DNA from: a virus
Length of the DNA stretch: 64,000 nucleotides
Virus record (IMG/VR): IMGVR_UViG_3300009164_004047
Coordinates: 1 to 64,000 of that record
Reading direction: 5' to 3' (one strand)
Of this stretch, positions 1-8,608 are shown one piece after another. The notes beneath the pieces are model-generated. The model was not told the origin of the DNA. It searched no databases and saw only the letters and a program-made list of their open reading frames with translations. A program made the position numbers and the translations under genes. Positions within the stretch are counted from its first letter, which is position 1. Each line of letters begins with the position of its first letter.

Positions 1-1
1 A

Positions 2-214
2 AAACTGGTATGGAACGGCACAGAATTTGTGCCTATACTGGTGTATAGGATACAAGGACATCTCAAGGACGAAGTGCATCAGTGGTTACGAAACACTTAC
101 GGACCGCGAGGGCAATATCTAAATGGTCGTCATTGGGATCATTACGAGGGGAAATTTACTGTGATGGACGAACAGGTGTATATGTTCTACAAATTGAAAT
201 GGGAGAGAGGATGA
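2..214 (+). CDS. C-terminal part of an unidentified phage protein
   Basis: The reading frame is open from the left edge of the window to a TGA at 212-214, so this is the 3' end of a gene that begins upstream. About 70 residues are visible. They are rich in aromatic and charged residues and include GPRGQYLNGRHWDHYEGKF. I do not recognise a family. The stop codon overlaps the ATG of the epimerase gene (ATGA at 211-214), so it probably belongs to the same plus-strand operon. A GTG at 29 could be an internal start, but the frame stays open upstream of it, so a truncated view of a longer protein is more likely. Confidence 0.5.
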   Translation, partial: KLVWNGTEFVPILVYRIQGHLKDEVHQWLRNTYGPRGQYLNGRHWDHYEGKFTVMDEQVYMFYKLKWERG

Positions 215-1176
215 AAATATTAGTCACAGGCGGGCTTGGCTTAATCGGACACAATGTAGTCAAACGCCTACAAGAACAAGGCCACACCGCATCCATCATC
301 GATAATCGTACCACATACGGAATAATTCCACAGGCAGAACTTGACTACTTGATGACCGAGAGATTGAAAAAGATTAAGTTATCACCATCGCACTTGTATA
401 ATCGAGACATCTGTGATAGAGAATCCATTGACGACATATTTGAGATTGAGCAGCCCGATGTAGTGATACACATGGCGTCATTTCCACGACAAAAAGTCGT
501 GAATGCCGACCCTGCATGGGGGTCTCGTGTGATGATGGAAGGGTTGATCAATGTGCTCGAAAGTGCCAAAAAACACAAAGTAAACCGAGTTGTGTATATT
601 TCCAGCTCAATGGTGTATGGTGACTTCACAGATGATGTCACTGAAGACGCTGTATGTAGGCCGCAAGGCCAATACGGTATTATGAAACTTGCAGGAGAAA
701 ACCTTGTTAAAGACTATGCTCGCCGTGGTTGTTTTGATCACGTTATTATCCGTCCCAGTGCTGTTTATGGGCCGCTCGATGTGGAAGACCGAGTTGTCTC
801 CAAATTCATGCTCACAGCAATGCGCGGCGGCGTGCTCCGGGTCAACGGATCTAGTGAAACACTAGACTTCACTTATGTGGATGACGCTGCTGATGGTATC
901 GTGGCTGCTGCTACGAGGTTTGTGGGTGCTTGCCAAACATTTAACATCACAAAAAGTCACAGCGTGAGTCTGCTACAGGCCGCTGGCATGATCATTGAGA
1001 TTGTTGGTAAAGGATCAATTGAACTGCGCGACAAGGATGCAGACTTTCCAAGTCGTGGTGCGTTGAATATAGATCTTGCTAGAGCCGTGTTGAAATATGA
1101 TCCCAAGGTGGATGTTGCAGAAGGATTTGAGAATTACTATAACTGGTTCACCAACAGTTCGTATTGGAAAACATGA
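211..1176 (+). CDS. NAD-dependent nucleotide-sugar epimerase/dehydratase (extended SDR)
   Basis: A 321-residue extended short-chain dehydrogenase/reductase of normal family length. The N-terminal dinucleotide-binding loop GGLGLIG is at residues 7-13. The active site shows the serine stretch SSSMVYG at 131-137 and the catalytic YGIMK (Tyr155, Lys159). Such enzymes epimerise or dehydrate NDP-sugars in the cytoplasm. The frame is open further upstream, but the ATG at 211 is chosen because it starts directly at the Rossmann strand MKILVTGG and overlaps the preceding stop (ATGA). The next gene starts inside its stop codon. Together with the aminotransferase and the Gfo/Idh/MocA oxidoreductase it forms a compact sugar-modifying module. 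The exact substrate cannot be deduced. Confidence 0.88.
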   Translation: MKILVTGGLGLIGHNVVKRLQEQGHTASIIDNRTTYGIIPQAELDYLMTERLKKIKLSPSHLYNRDICDRESIDDIFEIEQPDVVIHMASFPRQKVVNADPAWGSRVMMEGLINVLESAKKHKVNRVVYISSSMVYGDFTDDVTEDAVCRPQGQYGIMKLAGENLVKDYARRGCFDHVIIRPSAVYGPLDVEDRVVSKFMLTAMRGGVLRVNGSSETLDFTYVDDAADGIVAAATRFVGACQTFNITKSHSVSLLQAAGMIIEIVGKGSIELRDKDADFPSRGALNIDLARAVLKYDPKVDVAEGFENYYNWFTNSSYWKT

Positions 1177-2258
1177 ATATACCATTTACAAATTTACACC
1201 AGCAATATCTTGATTGCAAAACAGAGGTAGATCAGGCCATAGCAAACACTATCGCTAGTAGCAGTTACATCACAGGACCTGATGTTACTGTGTTTGAAGC
1301 AGCCATGGCTGAATATGTTGGTGCTGAAGATTGTGCCAGCACTGGGTCGGGCACCATGGCCCTGATCTGTGCATTACGAGCCGCTGGTGTCGGCCCTGGA
1401 CATGAAGTGTTAACTACTCCACACACTTTTGTAGCCACTACAGAAGCCATTGTCATGGTAGGTGCCCGACCTGTGTTTGTGGACATTGATCCTGCCACAC
1501 ACCTAATGGATTTACACTTGATGCTGGCAAGGATCACCTCTAGAACACGAGCAGTGCTTTGGGTAGATATGTATGGACAATGTCCAGATTTGGATCGCAT
1601 GAAAAAGATCTGTAAATTAAACGATCTTGTGATGATTGAGGATGCTGCTCACAGTCTAGGAACACAATGGAAAGGTCAACAAATTGGCAGCATAGCCGAT
1701 CTCACTTGCTTTAGTTTCAATCCGGTGAAGAATCTTGGCGCCATGGGCGATGCTGGTTGTGTGACTGGCAGTCAAGAACTCATGGATCGTGTGCGTATGT
1801 ATCGAGATCACGGCCGCACAGGACGCTATGACATAGTAGAACTGGGATACAATGCTAGAATTGACAACATGCAGAGCAACATTGTGCTGGCCAAGTTACC
1901 CAAACTGGTGCATTGGATCAATCGCAAACGTGCAATCTGCTCTTGGTATGATGAACAGTTGAGTGATATTGTCAAAACCATACATCGAGATCCGCGTGTA
2001 GGGCAAGGTCATTATGTGTATGTGATACAGACACCACAGCGAGATGCATTGAAACAGTTTTTAGCAGATCGTGGTATCCAGACCAATGTGCATTATGCTA
2101 CTACCACACATCAACAACCGGCATATCAAGCATGGTATTCTCCATGTCCTGTAGCAGAGATCACAGTGAAAGAGATTTTAAGCCTGCCTTGTTGGTATAG
2201 CATGACTCAAGATCAACTGGATCATGTTGTGACCAGCGTCAAGGAGTTTTTTGTATGA
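1173..2258 (+). CDS. DegT/DnrJ/EryC1/StrS-family PLP aminotransferase
   Basis: A 361-residue sugar aminotransferase of family length. EDAAHSLGT at 156-164 holds the Asp that binds the PLP pyridine nitrogen, and FSFNPVKNLGAMGDAG contains the Schiff-base lysine (about Lys186). The family transfers an amino group from glutamate to keto-sugars. The ATG at 1173 is preferred over an upstream in-frame TTG at 1164 because it forms an ATGA overlap with the epimerase stop, the arrangement used throughout this operon. The next gene also starts by ATGA overlap at 2255. With the neighbouring Gfo/Idh/MocA dehydrogenase the pair resembles the oxidise-then-aminate step of 3-amino-sugar pathways (for example WbpB/WbpE or NtdC/NtdA); that comparison is inference. 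Confidence 0.9.
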   Translation: MNIPFTNLHQQYLDCKTEVDQAIANTIASSSYITGPDVTVFEAAMAEYVGAEDCASTGSGTMALICALRAAGVGPGHEVLTTPHTFVATTEAIVMVGARPVFVDIDPATHLMDLHLMLARITSRTRAVLWVDMYGQCPDLDRMKKICKLNDLVMIEDAAHSLGTQWKGQQIGSIADLTCFSFNPVKNLGAMGDAGCVTGSQELMDRVRMYRDHGRTGRYDIVELGYNARIDNMQSNIVLAKLPKLVHWINRKRAICSWYDEQLSDIVKTIHRDPRVGQGHYVYVIQTPQRDALKQFLADRGIQTNVHYATTTHQQPAYQAWYSPCPVAEITVKEILSLPCWYSMTQDQLDHVVTSVKEFFV

Positions 2259-3127
2259 ATATGTGGTTGGTTGGTGCAGGATATTGGGGATCTAAGTTGT
2301 TGGAGACCTTGAAGAAGTTTGATGTGACTGCACAGGTCATCGACATACGCAATGGGCAGACCATTGATGATATCATTTCAAAGGATCCAGTTATGTTGGC
2401 CACACCACTGTGGCAGCATCACGAGCAGACTGTAAAATTACTACAGCGTGGGCACGATGTGTATGTAGAAAAGCCCATGGCCGAAACCGTGGAAGAAATC
2501 GCCGATATACAGAAATATTTACAATCTGGACAGTTGCTCATGGTGGGTCATTTGTTTGTGCATCATCCACAGATGCATGAGATCCGTTCTATAATCAATC
2601 AAGGTGCGATAGGAAAATTACAGCATGTAACCAGTCGTAGATTGAATTGGGGGATCTATCAAACCAAAACAGATCCACTGCTGAGCTTGGCTGTGCATGA
2701 TATCAGCATACTGTTACAGGTATGTTCAAATCTTAAAATCACCCAATCTCGGGCATGGAACTATGCCCAAGGACCACAATGCGACCGAGTATCATTCAGC
2801 GGGCATGCAGATGGTGTGACCTTTGATGTTGATGTGAGTTGGCATTGGCCTGTTCGCACTAGGCAAACTGTGTTCATTGGCACACAGGGACAGATTGTTT
2901 GGGATCAAGATGTGAATGCCGTGACTGTGAAGAAGAATCTGATCATCAACAATCGTGCTGTGGCGGATGAGAATCCAATTGAGATATATCTCAACGGTAT
3001 CACACCATTAGAAGCCGAGCTAGAGCATTGGATCGATTGTATACATTCTCGGCAAACACCCAGCAGTGATATCAAGCAGGCTGCCCAGGTGGCTAACATA
3101 GTTCAGCAAGTAAAAGACTTACTGTAA
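2255..3127 (+). CDS. Gfo/Idh/MocA-family NAD(P)-dependent sugar oxidoreductase
   Basis: A 290-residue protein with an N-terminal Rossmann motif GAGYWGSK (7-14) and the family signature VYVEKPMAE (EKP at 72-74), followed by the alpha/beta substrate domain (VGHLFVHHPQMHEI near 97-110). It is slightly shorter than typical members (about 330-350). The likely reaction is oxidation or reduction of a hydroxyl on a (nucleotide) sugar. It overlaps the aminotransferase stop by ATGA and ends 9 bases inside the end of the convergent minus-strand gene, so there is no room for a terminator between them. It closes a three-gene sugar module. Confidence 0.88.
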   Translation: MNMWLVGAGYWGSKLLETLKKFDVTAQVIDIRNGQTIDDIISKDPVMLATPLWQHHEQTVKLLQRGHDVYVEKPMAETVEEIADIQKYLQSGQLLMVGHLFVHHPQMHEIRSIINQGAIGKLQHVTSRRLNWGIYQTKTDPLLSLAVHDISILLQVCSNLKITQSRAWNYAQGPQCDRVSFSGHADGVTFDVDVSWHWPVRTRQTVFIGTQGQIVWDQDVNAVTVKKNLIINNRAVADENPIEIYLNGITPLEAELEHWIDCIHSRQTPSSDIKQAAQVANIVQQVKDLL

Positions 3128-4747
3128 GTCTCCGTAGCGTGACACAAAATACTCACGCAACCATTCCCATCTAAATGACTGTTTAAGAGTTGACAATGCT
3201 TGATCACTGGCTTTGAAGAACTCTACTCCATCACGAGCACCTTTCAAGCACCATTCAGCATGATTGCCTTGGGCACGAGATAGCCAGGTATTCAATCTGT
3301 ATTCGCCATCTACAGTGGGTGATTGCGATTCAAAGTAGGCCAACTTAGCACATTCTCTAAATGCTGTACGCCAGGTGTGGTAAGGAGTTTGATTGAAGTC
3401 ACCATAACAACTGACCATGGGCACACTTTCATGAGCAAAACTCAAGGTGTAATCCAATCCAAAGTTCTTTGCCTGATTGAGTTCACGAATACCTTGGCAG
3501 TTGTACATCACCACACCCATGTGTCCGTATTGTAACCCATTCACTGTGTTGATACAATCGAAGATGTAGTTCTTGGGTTGTTGCATGCGATCGGGCACAT
3601 AGGAAAAATCAAATTGTTCATGCAATCGGGTCTTGGCAAATACTGCGTAATACCAAGGAGTTGAACTGAGATCTGCTGCTGCCTCAAGAGCAGTTTCCAT
3701 ACCTGCCACACCATGCACACGCTTGGATCTGGCACATCGTTGTGCTAGTATGTTCCAATTTTGTTCTGCATCAGGTTCATCATAGGATATGAATACCACA
3801 TCCATCAAGGCATCAACACGATCATTACAGTGTGTTTTATCTATGTAGGGATAATCGTATAACTGGGTTTTTATGTAAGGAATCGCTGCCTTGGGCACAA
3901 TAACACCACCAGCACCCGGACTTAATGGAACTATGGTCTTGGTTTTCTCTCTCCATAACGAAACAGCCGGAGGTCTTAGGCCTTGACTGACAGTGTGTCC
4001 GGTCGAAAAGATAGCCAACGGCCCTGCAAAGTCTTGAGTCTGCACAGCATTGACATGGCTATCCAAGTTGTGTTTTATTACGGGCATAGGCCTTCGTGGC
4101 ACTGATAGGTATTGATCAACAAAGTTACAATCATACCAGTCCAACAACTCCACAGTTTCTGCCTTTGCAGCAAAACTAGGCACATGCATGAAGAATGTGT
4201 CTCCAAACTTTTGTTCATCGCTGGCAAACACATGCAGCAGATTGTATTGCCAATGACTAGGGTGCCACGAGAAATCAAAATCAGTGTAATCGCAGATACT
4301 AGAGCACACCCAAACAAATTCATGTTCAGTGGCAATGCTCTTGGCCAATCGGATCAATGTATCTCTGTAGTTGTCGAAGTATCTTACACGGCGAGCAACA
4401 TTGGGTATCTGTCCTGCTGCACCATCCATGTGATCGATCTCGTAGATAGCAGTGGCTAGAGTTCTTGGCAATACCGGAGCAGCATGATAGTTTGTGTCTG
4501 TGTAGCCCGCAGTAGGAACAAGATATGTGCCCGAATCCTGTTGATGTTGGCTGGGCCATGCATGTCGTTGATGTGCTTGCCAAGGTGGAGGTTCATAAAG
4601 GAAATCAAAGCCTGTGTAATCCACTAAGTATGATACCATCCAGAAGAATCGTGTACGCGATTGCTGTTGTGCTTGCTCAATAGATTCAACCTGTTGCTCA
4701 TGTGGAAACAGGTTAGGTTTGGTTCCAATATAAAATATATCAAACAT
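3119..4747 (-). CDS. Three-unit glycosyltransferase-like protein without DxD motifs
   Basis: A 542-residue protein that appears to be built from three copies of one unit. The landmarks are FFWMVSYLVDYTGFDF at residues 34-49, FVWVCSSICDYTDFDF at 144-159, and PWYYAVFAKTRLHEQFDF at 364-381. The third unit resembles the single-unit protein encoded at 24,076-24,990 (SYDEP, then a Gly-Val-x-Gly segment, then the motif, then MYGNGG/VMYN). There the motif reads FVLIDGDNLPDPEF, which looks like a metal-binding DxD of a GT-A glycosyltransferase. In all three units here the acidic pair is altered, so the protein may bind rather than transfer sugars. Its start codon shares bases with that of the divergent gene at 4,746, and I see no Shine-Dalgarno upstream. 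Function is inferred from resemblance only. Confidence 0.6.
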   Translation of the reverse strand: MFDIFYIGTKPNLFPHEQQVESIEQAQQQSRTRFFWMVSYLVDYTGFDFLYEPPPWQAHQRHAWPSQHQQDSGTYLVPTAGYTDTNYHAAPVLPRTLATAIYEIDHMDGAAGQIPNVARRVRYFDNYRDTLIRLAKSIATEHEFVWVCSSICDYTDFDFSWHPSHWQYNLLHVFASDEQKFGDTFFMHVPSFAAKAETVELLDWYDCNFVDQYLSVPRRPMPVIKHNLDSHVNAVQTQDFAGPLAIFSTGHTVSQGLRPPAVSLWREKTKTIVPLSPGAGGVIVPKAAIPYIKTQLYDYPYIDKTHCNDRVDALMDVVFISYDEPDAEQNWNILAQRCARSKRVHGVAGMETALEAAADLSSTPWYYAVFAKTRLHEQFDFSYVPDRMQQPKNYIFDCINTVNGLQYGHMGVVMYNCQGIRELNQAKNFGLDYTLSFAHESVPMVSCYGDFNQTPYHTWRTAFRECAKLAYFESQSPTVDGEYRLNTWLSRAQGNHAEWCLKGARDGVEFFKASDQALSTLKQSFRWEWLREYFVSRYGDLQ

Positions 4748-5867
4748 GATTAGGATAGATGAGATTTACGAAAATACATTCTTGCCCTGGGTGAGAAAAA
4801 ACTTACCTACCACCACTCTTTACTATCATGATCCTTTTGGGCATAGCGATCCTTCCAGTTTACATTGTAGAAGTTTAAATAATTTGCCACTCGACGATAC
4901 CAGTTTCATATACTTCTTTGATCAAGAACCTTTGATCTTAGATCTACATCAAACAACATTCGACCGTGTGGACCAAAACAACATAGCAAAATTTAAACCT
5001 TGTAATAGAAAAACAGGAGCCATAGTAGTTAGCGAAACTGCCAGTGACAACATAGATTATATATGTAAACAACGAAACTTGCAACCTTTTTATTATTTTT
5101 TTCATGGGTGGGCAGCACTAGACTGGTATCGCGGGTATGATCGAACTTTCCTAATCACTCCATGGACCAAAAGAACAATTCGAAAAACATTCTTCAGTGC
5201 CAATCGCATCATTGGTGGGCTACGACAACATCGTGTGTTAATGTTGTATCACTTTGCCCAGTTAGGATTATTGGATAATTGGATCAGCGCCAGTGCTGTG
5301 TGTCCAGTAGAGAATATGCCCATTGGTGAAATCGCTAAACATTATCAGGAACGATATCCCGACATCGTTGATGTAGTCAATAACATAGAGTTACCTAGAC
5401 TGTTTCCCGATGAAGATACTCCTAGAATGAGCAGTTGTTGGTTAGATCAATTTGATCCATGTGCCGAAAGTTTAGTGTATCATGTCACAGAAACTGTGTA
5501 TACTGGACGTAGATTACAACTTACCGAAAAATCATTCAAACCTATTGCCTTGGGTATGCCATTTGTACTGTCAGCCACCGCGGGAAGCCTGGCATATCTA
5601 AGAAGTTATGGATTCCAAACCTTTTCAGAGGTCTGGGACGAGAGTTACGATCTCGAATCTGACGACTTCTTACGAGCCGAGAAAGTTGCTGCCTTACTAA
5701 AACAATTAGATGATCTTTCTGAACAACAGAAACATGAACTGTTCCAAGCCTGTTGGCCTGTGATTGAACATAACTGGAACTGGTTCTATCGCGGTGAGTT
5801 TGAATCAGTACTGTGGACCGAACTCACCAACATGTTAGATTCAATCAAGGCACATTTAACAGTATGA
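4746..5867 (+). CDS. Glycosyltransferase-like protein, TEKxxKP family (paralogue 1)
   Basis: A 373-residue protein. The conserved C-terminal block is VTETVYTG, then TEKSFKPIALGMPFVL (TEK at 260-262), then LRSYGFQTF and DESYD. The same block recurs in the proteins at 5,864, 17,331 and 19,803. It resembles the donor-binding region of GT-B enzymes such as alpha-1,3-fucosyltransferases and exostosin-like proteins, where a Glu-Lys pair lies before a G-x-P-hydrophobic strand. The N-terminal half contains FDQEPLILD and a possible acceptor region. The gene is followed by paralogue 2 with an ATGA overlap. There is no clear Shine-Dalgarno before the ATG, and the start overlaps the divergent gene's start. 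Glycosyl transfer is a family-level inference. Confidence 0.6.
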   Translation: MIRIDEIYENTFLPWVRKNLPTTTLYYHDPFGHSDPSSLHCRSLNNLPLDDTSFIYFFDQEPLILDLHQTTFDRVDQNNIAKFKPCNRKTGAIVVSETASDNIDYICKQRNLQPFYYFFHGWAALDWYRGYDRTFLITPWTKRTIRKTFFSANRIIGGLRQHRVLMLYHFAQLGLLDNWISASAVCPVENMPIGEIAKHYQERYPDIVDVVNNIELPRLFPDEDTPRMSSCWLDQFDPCAESLVYHVTETVYTGRRLQLTEKSFKPIALGMPFVLSATAGSLAYLRSYGFQTFSEVWDESYDLESDDFLRAEKVAALLKQLDDLSEQQKHELFQACWPVIEHNWNWFYRGEFESVLWTELTNMLDSIKAHLTV

Positions 5868-7051
5868 TTTATATCTCAATAGATCACTTGCATCCTGTTA
5901 CCCGTAGACCTATGCCTAATGGTATACCTGTACATCAGCATGATCAGATTGATCAATTAGGCAACGATAGATTGGATTTTCCTCGCATAATTTACTATCT
6001 ACGTGATTGTAAAATCTCCTATCAAATAGTAAACCCTGCCCACGCACCTGTTGGATCATGGTATCCGATGGTGCTAAGTTGGTTTGATTTCAGCCGAGAC
6101 TATATGTCATTGATAAGCCCAGCAGCATTGAGTCGTATCAAAGCAAAAGAAATGCTAGTGGTGTTCACTTACCACGAAGGAGATCATCCTGGACGTATCC
6201 GTGATAGATTGGACACACTTTGTTCCGATCACGGGATAGATCCTGCTATGACATGGTTGATATCAGGCAATACAACTGCCGATCAATATCCAAACTCCGT
6301 GTATTGGCCTGAATTGGAATTCATGTATTGGCGGACCGTGGATAGAAACTCAGGTGCTCAGTATCACCTCAATCCTAGGTCACAAGCATATACTGGATTA
6401 TGCCGTATAGATAAACTATGGCGCAAGGTATTCATGAGTGATCTGTGGAGTCATGGATTGCACAAACAAGGTTACTTCAGTTACACTCAACATCTACTAG
6501 GAGGCGAGGACAACTACTACGAATGTGCATTAAGAAATAGTTATCTTGCTGAATGTCAACTCAGGGTAGATCAGTTCATTGCTGCCGGACCATTTCTTGT
6601 GGATGATCTAGATACTCGGGCTCACAATACCTATGATCAGAACATGACTGACTTGTACACAGACAGTTACTTCAACATTGTGTTAGAGACCATGATCGAT
6701 ATTGATGATTCTGGTGGACAGTTTATCACAGAAAAAACTTTTAAACCCATATTCAACAATCAATTCTTTGTGGCTGTGAGTTCCGCAGATCATCTCCGAC
6801 ATCTACGTGATCTAGGATATCAGACCTTTGGAAGATGCATAGATGAGAGTTACGATTCAAACACCAACAATCAAGATCGATTCGAATCTGTGTTGGATCT
6901 TACCAAGTCATTGATACAATCAGGGCAGGATAATTTGCATCGTCTGTACGAGGATCTTGCACCTGAGATACAACACAATGCTCGAGTGTTCCAGTCAGGA
7001 ATGGCTCACCGATTGAAAGTGGTCGTGGATCGCATCAACTGCAAACTTTGA
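5864..7051 (+). CDS. Glycosyltransferase-like protein, TEKxxKP family (paralogue 2)
   Basis: A 395-residue protein. The ATG at 5,864 overlaps the previous stop as ATGA and is preferred to an in-frame upstream ATG at 5,813, which would lie inside the preceding gene. Residues 285-330 carry the family block FITEKTFKPIFNN, then LRHLRDLGYQTF and DESYD, matching paralogue 1. A middle segment RIDKLWRKVFMSDLW resembles the acceptor-side helix of exostosin-like proteins. It overlaps the end of the convergent carbamoyltransferase gene by 17 bases. It probably acts in the same glycan assembly as paralogue 1; no acceptor can be named. Confidence 0.6.
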   Translation: MIYISIDHLHPVTRRPMPNGIPVHQHDQIDQLGNDRLDFPRIIYYLRDCKISYQIVNPAHAPVGSWYPMVLSWFDFSRDYMSLISPAALSRIKAKEMLVVFTYHEGDHPGRIRDRLDTLCSDHGIDPAMTWLISGNTTADQYPNSVYWPELEFMYWRTVDRNSGAQYHLNPRSQAYTGLCRIDKLWRKVFMSDLWSHGLHKQGYFSYTQHLLGGEDNYYECALRNSYLAECQLRVDQFIAAGPFLVDDLDTRAHNTYDQNMTDLYTDSYFNIVLETMIDIDDSGGQFITEKTFKPIFNNQFFVAVSSADHLRHLRDLGYQTFGRCIDESYDSNTNNQDRFESVLDLTKSLIQSGQDNLHRLYEDLAPEIQHNARVFQSGMAHRLKVVVDRINCKL

Positions 7052-8510
7052 TTCCATAACACCGTTGGAATCGATCGGCATCTCTGGGATCGTTGACCAT
7101 GGGCTCACCACGTATGTTGAGGCTGGTGTTTAACAGCATAGGGCATCCGGTCATCACATACCACTTTTCTAGTAGTTGTCGGATGCCTGATCCATCTCTA
7201 GGTACAGTTTGTACCCTGCTGGTGCCATCTACATGCACAATAGCAGGAAACTGACCTGGATCACGACATTCTGCTGTGACCTGCATGTATGGGCTGGTAT
7301 CGAAGTTAGGCGGCATATAAAAGTATTCTGCTGCGTATTCTTCTAGGATCACAGGTGCAAATGGTCGGAACTTTTGTCTGCGTTTGATCTCATTCACCCG
7401 GTTCTTGATTGAATGTCCTCTTGGGTCTGCTAGTAGACTGCGATTGCCCAGCGCCCGCGGTCCGAACTCTGCACGGCCTGATGCCACACCCACTATCTTG
7501 TCCGTGACTAGATGATCCAAGATTTCATTTACCGGGTAAGCACCGGGTATATTATGTCCCAGAAAAGTGTCTCGCCAATTAACACGGCCACCATGAGCCA
7601 AACAACTAGCACCGAGACTATTGCCAGCATCGCCCGGATTAGGCATAATCCAAATTTTTTCATAGTATTGTCCTAAGAATCTATTTGCCAGGCAGTTCAA
7701 TGCTACACCACCACCGTATACTAGATTACGGCTGCGGCCATGCTCTCTGGCTTTTTGTAGAACATCTCGTATCATGCTTTCCACTAGAAATTGTGCTGTG
7801 CTGGCAATGTTTGCAGGATCAGCATGAGGCAGAAAGTCATCGCCTACTCCAATGTGTAGATTCTGTTTAAAGCGGAGTCCAGGTATGGTATCTACTAACT
7901 GTTTTCTCATCTCGTCGAGATACAGTGGCTCACCATATGCTGCCATGCCTATGAGTATGTATTCTTCATCCATGGGCTTTAACCCTACACGAGCAGTCAT
8001 AGCCGAATAGAACAATCCAATACTATCAGGATATCGCAGACTCCACACTTTCTTGTATCGTGCTCGACCGTTTTCATACCAAGCATCCCAGATGGTCACA
8101 GTGTCAAACTCGCCAATGGCATCTATCACCACAACTGTGGCATCTTCAAATGGGCTGGTCTGGAATCCCCCTGCTGCATGACACAAGTGATGCCCATGTG
8201 TGTGTATTTTAGGACGCCCTATGATTCTGTATGAAGGTCCTAGTAATCGATCCCAACTGGGCCATTGAAATCCTTCACCGCTGCGTAGGTGTCGCATGGC
8301 TTTGATCCAAGGGCGTTCATAGTAGTGATACTCTAGTTTATCGGAATCTGTATGCGCTAATGCGTCCAATACAAGATGATCATTGAGATCCTTATCGTGC
8401 TTTTTCTTGCTGTAGCGTTCGCTGTGAGCAGCAAACAAGATATCGCCAGCCTGATTGACCACACTCACTGCGGCATCATGGAAGCCGGCTGAGATGCCTA
8501 TGTAATTCAT
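7035..8510 (-). CDS. O-carbamoyltransferase (NodU/CmcH/TobZ family)
   Basis: A 491-residue protein, shorter than typical family members of about 550-600. It opens with the ASKHA-type strand MNYIGISAGFHDAAVSVV. The metal-binding cluster THGHHLCHAAGGF is at 104-116 (the HHxxH signature). The C-terminal carbamoyl-phosphate/nucleotide domain is marked by GRAEFGPRALGNRS and KRRQKFRPFAPVI, followed by RDGSG and TGCPMLLNTSLN. The family makes carbamoyl-adenylate from carbamoyl phosphate and ATP and transfers the carbamoyl group to a hydroxyl of a sugar, antibiotic or Nod factor. It is the last gene of the long minus-strand operon and overlaps the upstream 33-residue gene by ATGA, so the two are probably translated together. 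Confidence 0.92.
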   Translation of the reverse strand: MNYIGISAGFHDAAVSVVNQAGDILFAAHSERYSKKKHDKDLNDHLVLDALAHTDSDKLEYHYYERPWIKAMRHLRSGEGFQWPSWDRLLGPSYRIIGRPKIHTHGHHLCHAAGGFQTSPFEDATVVVIDAIGEFDTVTIWDAWYENGRARYKKVWSLRYPDSIGLFYSAMTARVGLKPMDEEYILIGMAAYGEPLYLDEMRKQLVDTIPGLRFKQNLHIGVGDDFLPHADPANIASTAQFLVESMIRDVLQKAREHGRSRNLVYGGGVALNCLANRFLGQYYEKIWIMPNPGDAGNSLGASCLAHGGRVNWRDTFLGHNIPGAYPVNEILDHLVTDKIVGVASGRAEFGPRALGNRSLLADPRGHSIKNRVNEIKRRQKFRPFAPVILEEYAAEYFYMPPNFDTSPYMQVTAECRDPGQFPAIVHVDGTSRVQTVPRDGSGIRQLLEKWYVMTGCPMLLNTSLNIRGEPMVNDPRDADRFQRCYGIKVCS

Positions 8511-8608
8511 TTGTAGATAAAGGGATCGCGTTTGCGAAGTTCTCGCAGTTTTTTACGATAGCGTATCTCTAGTGTGATCTTTGCCCATAGTCTTTTAATC
8601 CAATTCAT
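8507..8608 (-). CDS. 33-residue basic protein ending in DPFIYK
   Basis: This small gene runs from ATG at 8,608 to TGA at 8,507. It overlaps the upstream gene's stop and the downstream carbamoyltransferase start, both as ATGA. The product begins MNWIKRLWAKITLEIRY, continues with a run of Lys/Arg/Leu (KKLRELRKR) and ends DPFIYK. It looks like one amphipathic, strongly basic helix. The double start/stop overlap and the absence of any other reading for these bases support a real gene. From memory, carbamoyltransferase neighbourhoods often hold a small DUF5989 protein that ends in PFIYTLF, and the shared PFIY tail could reflect the same role; this is a weak comparison. A peptide substrate of the nearby radical SAM enzymes is another, purely speculative, option. 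Confidence 0.75.
   Translation of the reverse strand: MNWIKRLWAKITLEIRYRKKLRELRKRDPFIYK

Noticed and set aside
1164-1172. Earlier TTG start for the aminotransferase
   Set aside because: It adds three residues to an otherwise standard N-terminus, and the ATG at 1,173 makes the ATGA overlap used by the neighbouring genes.
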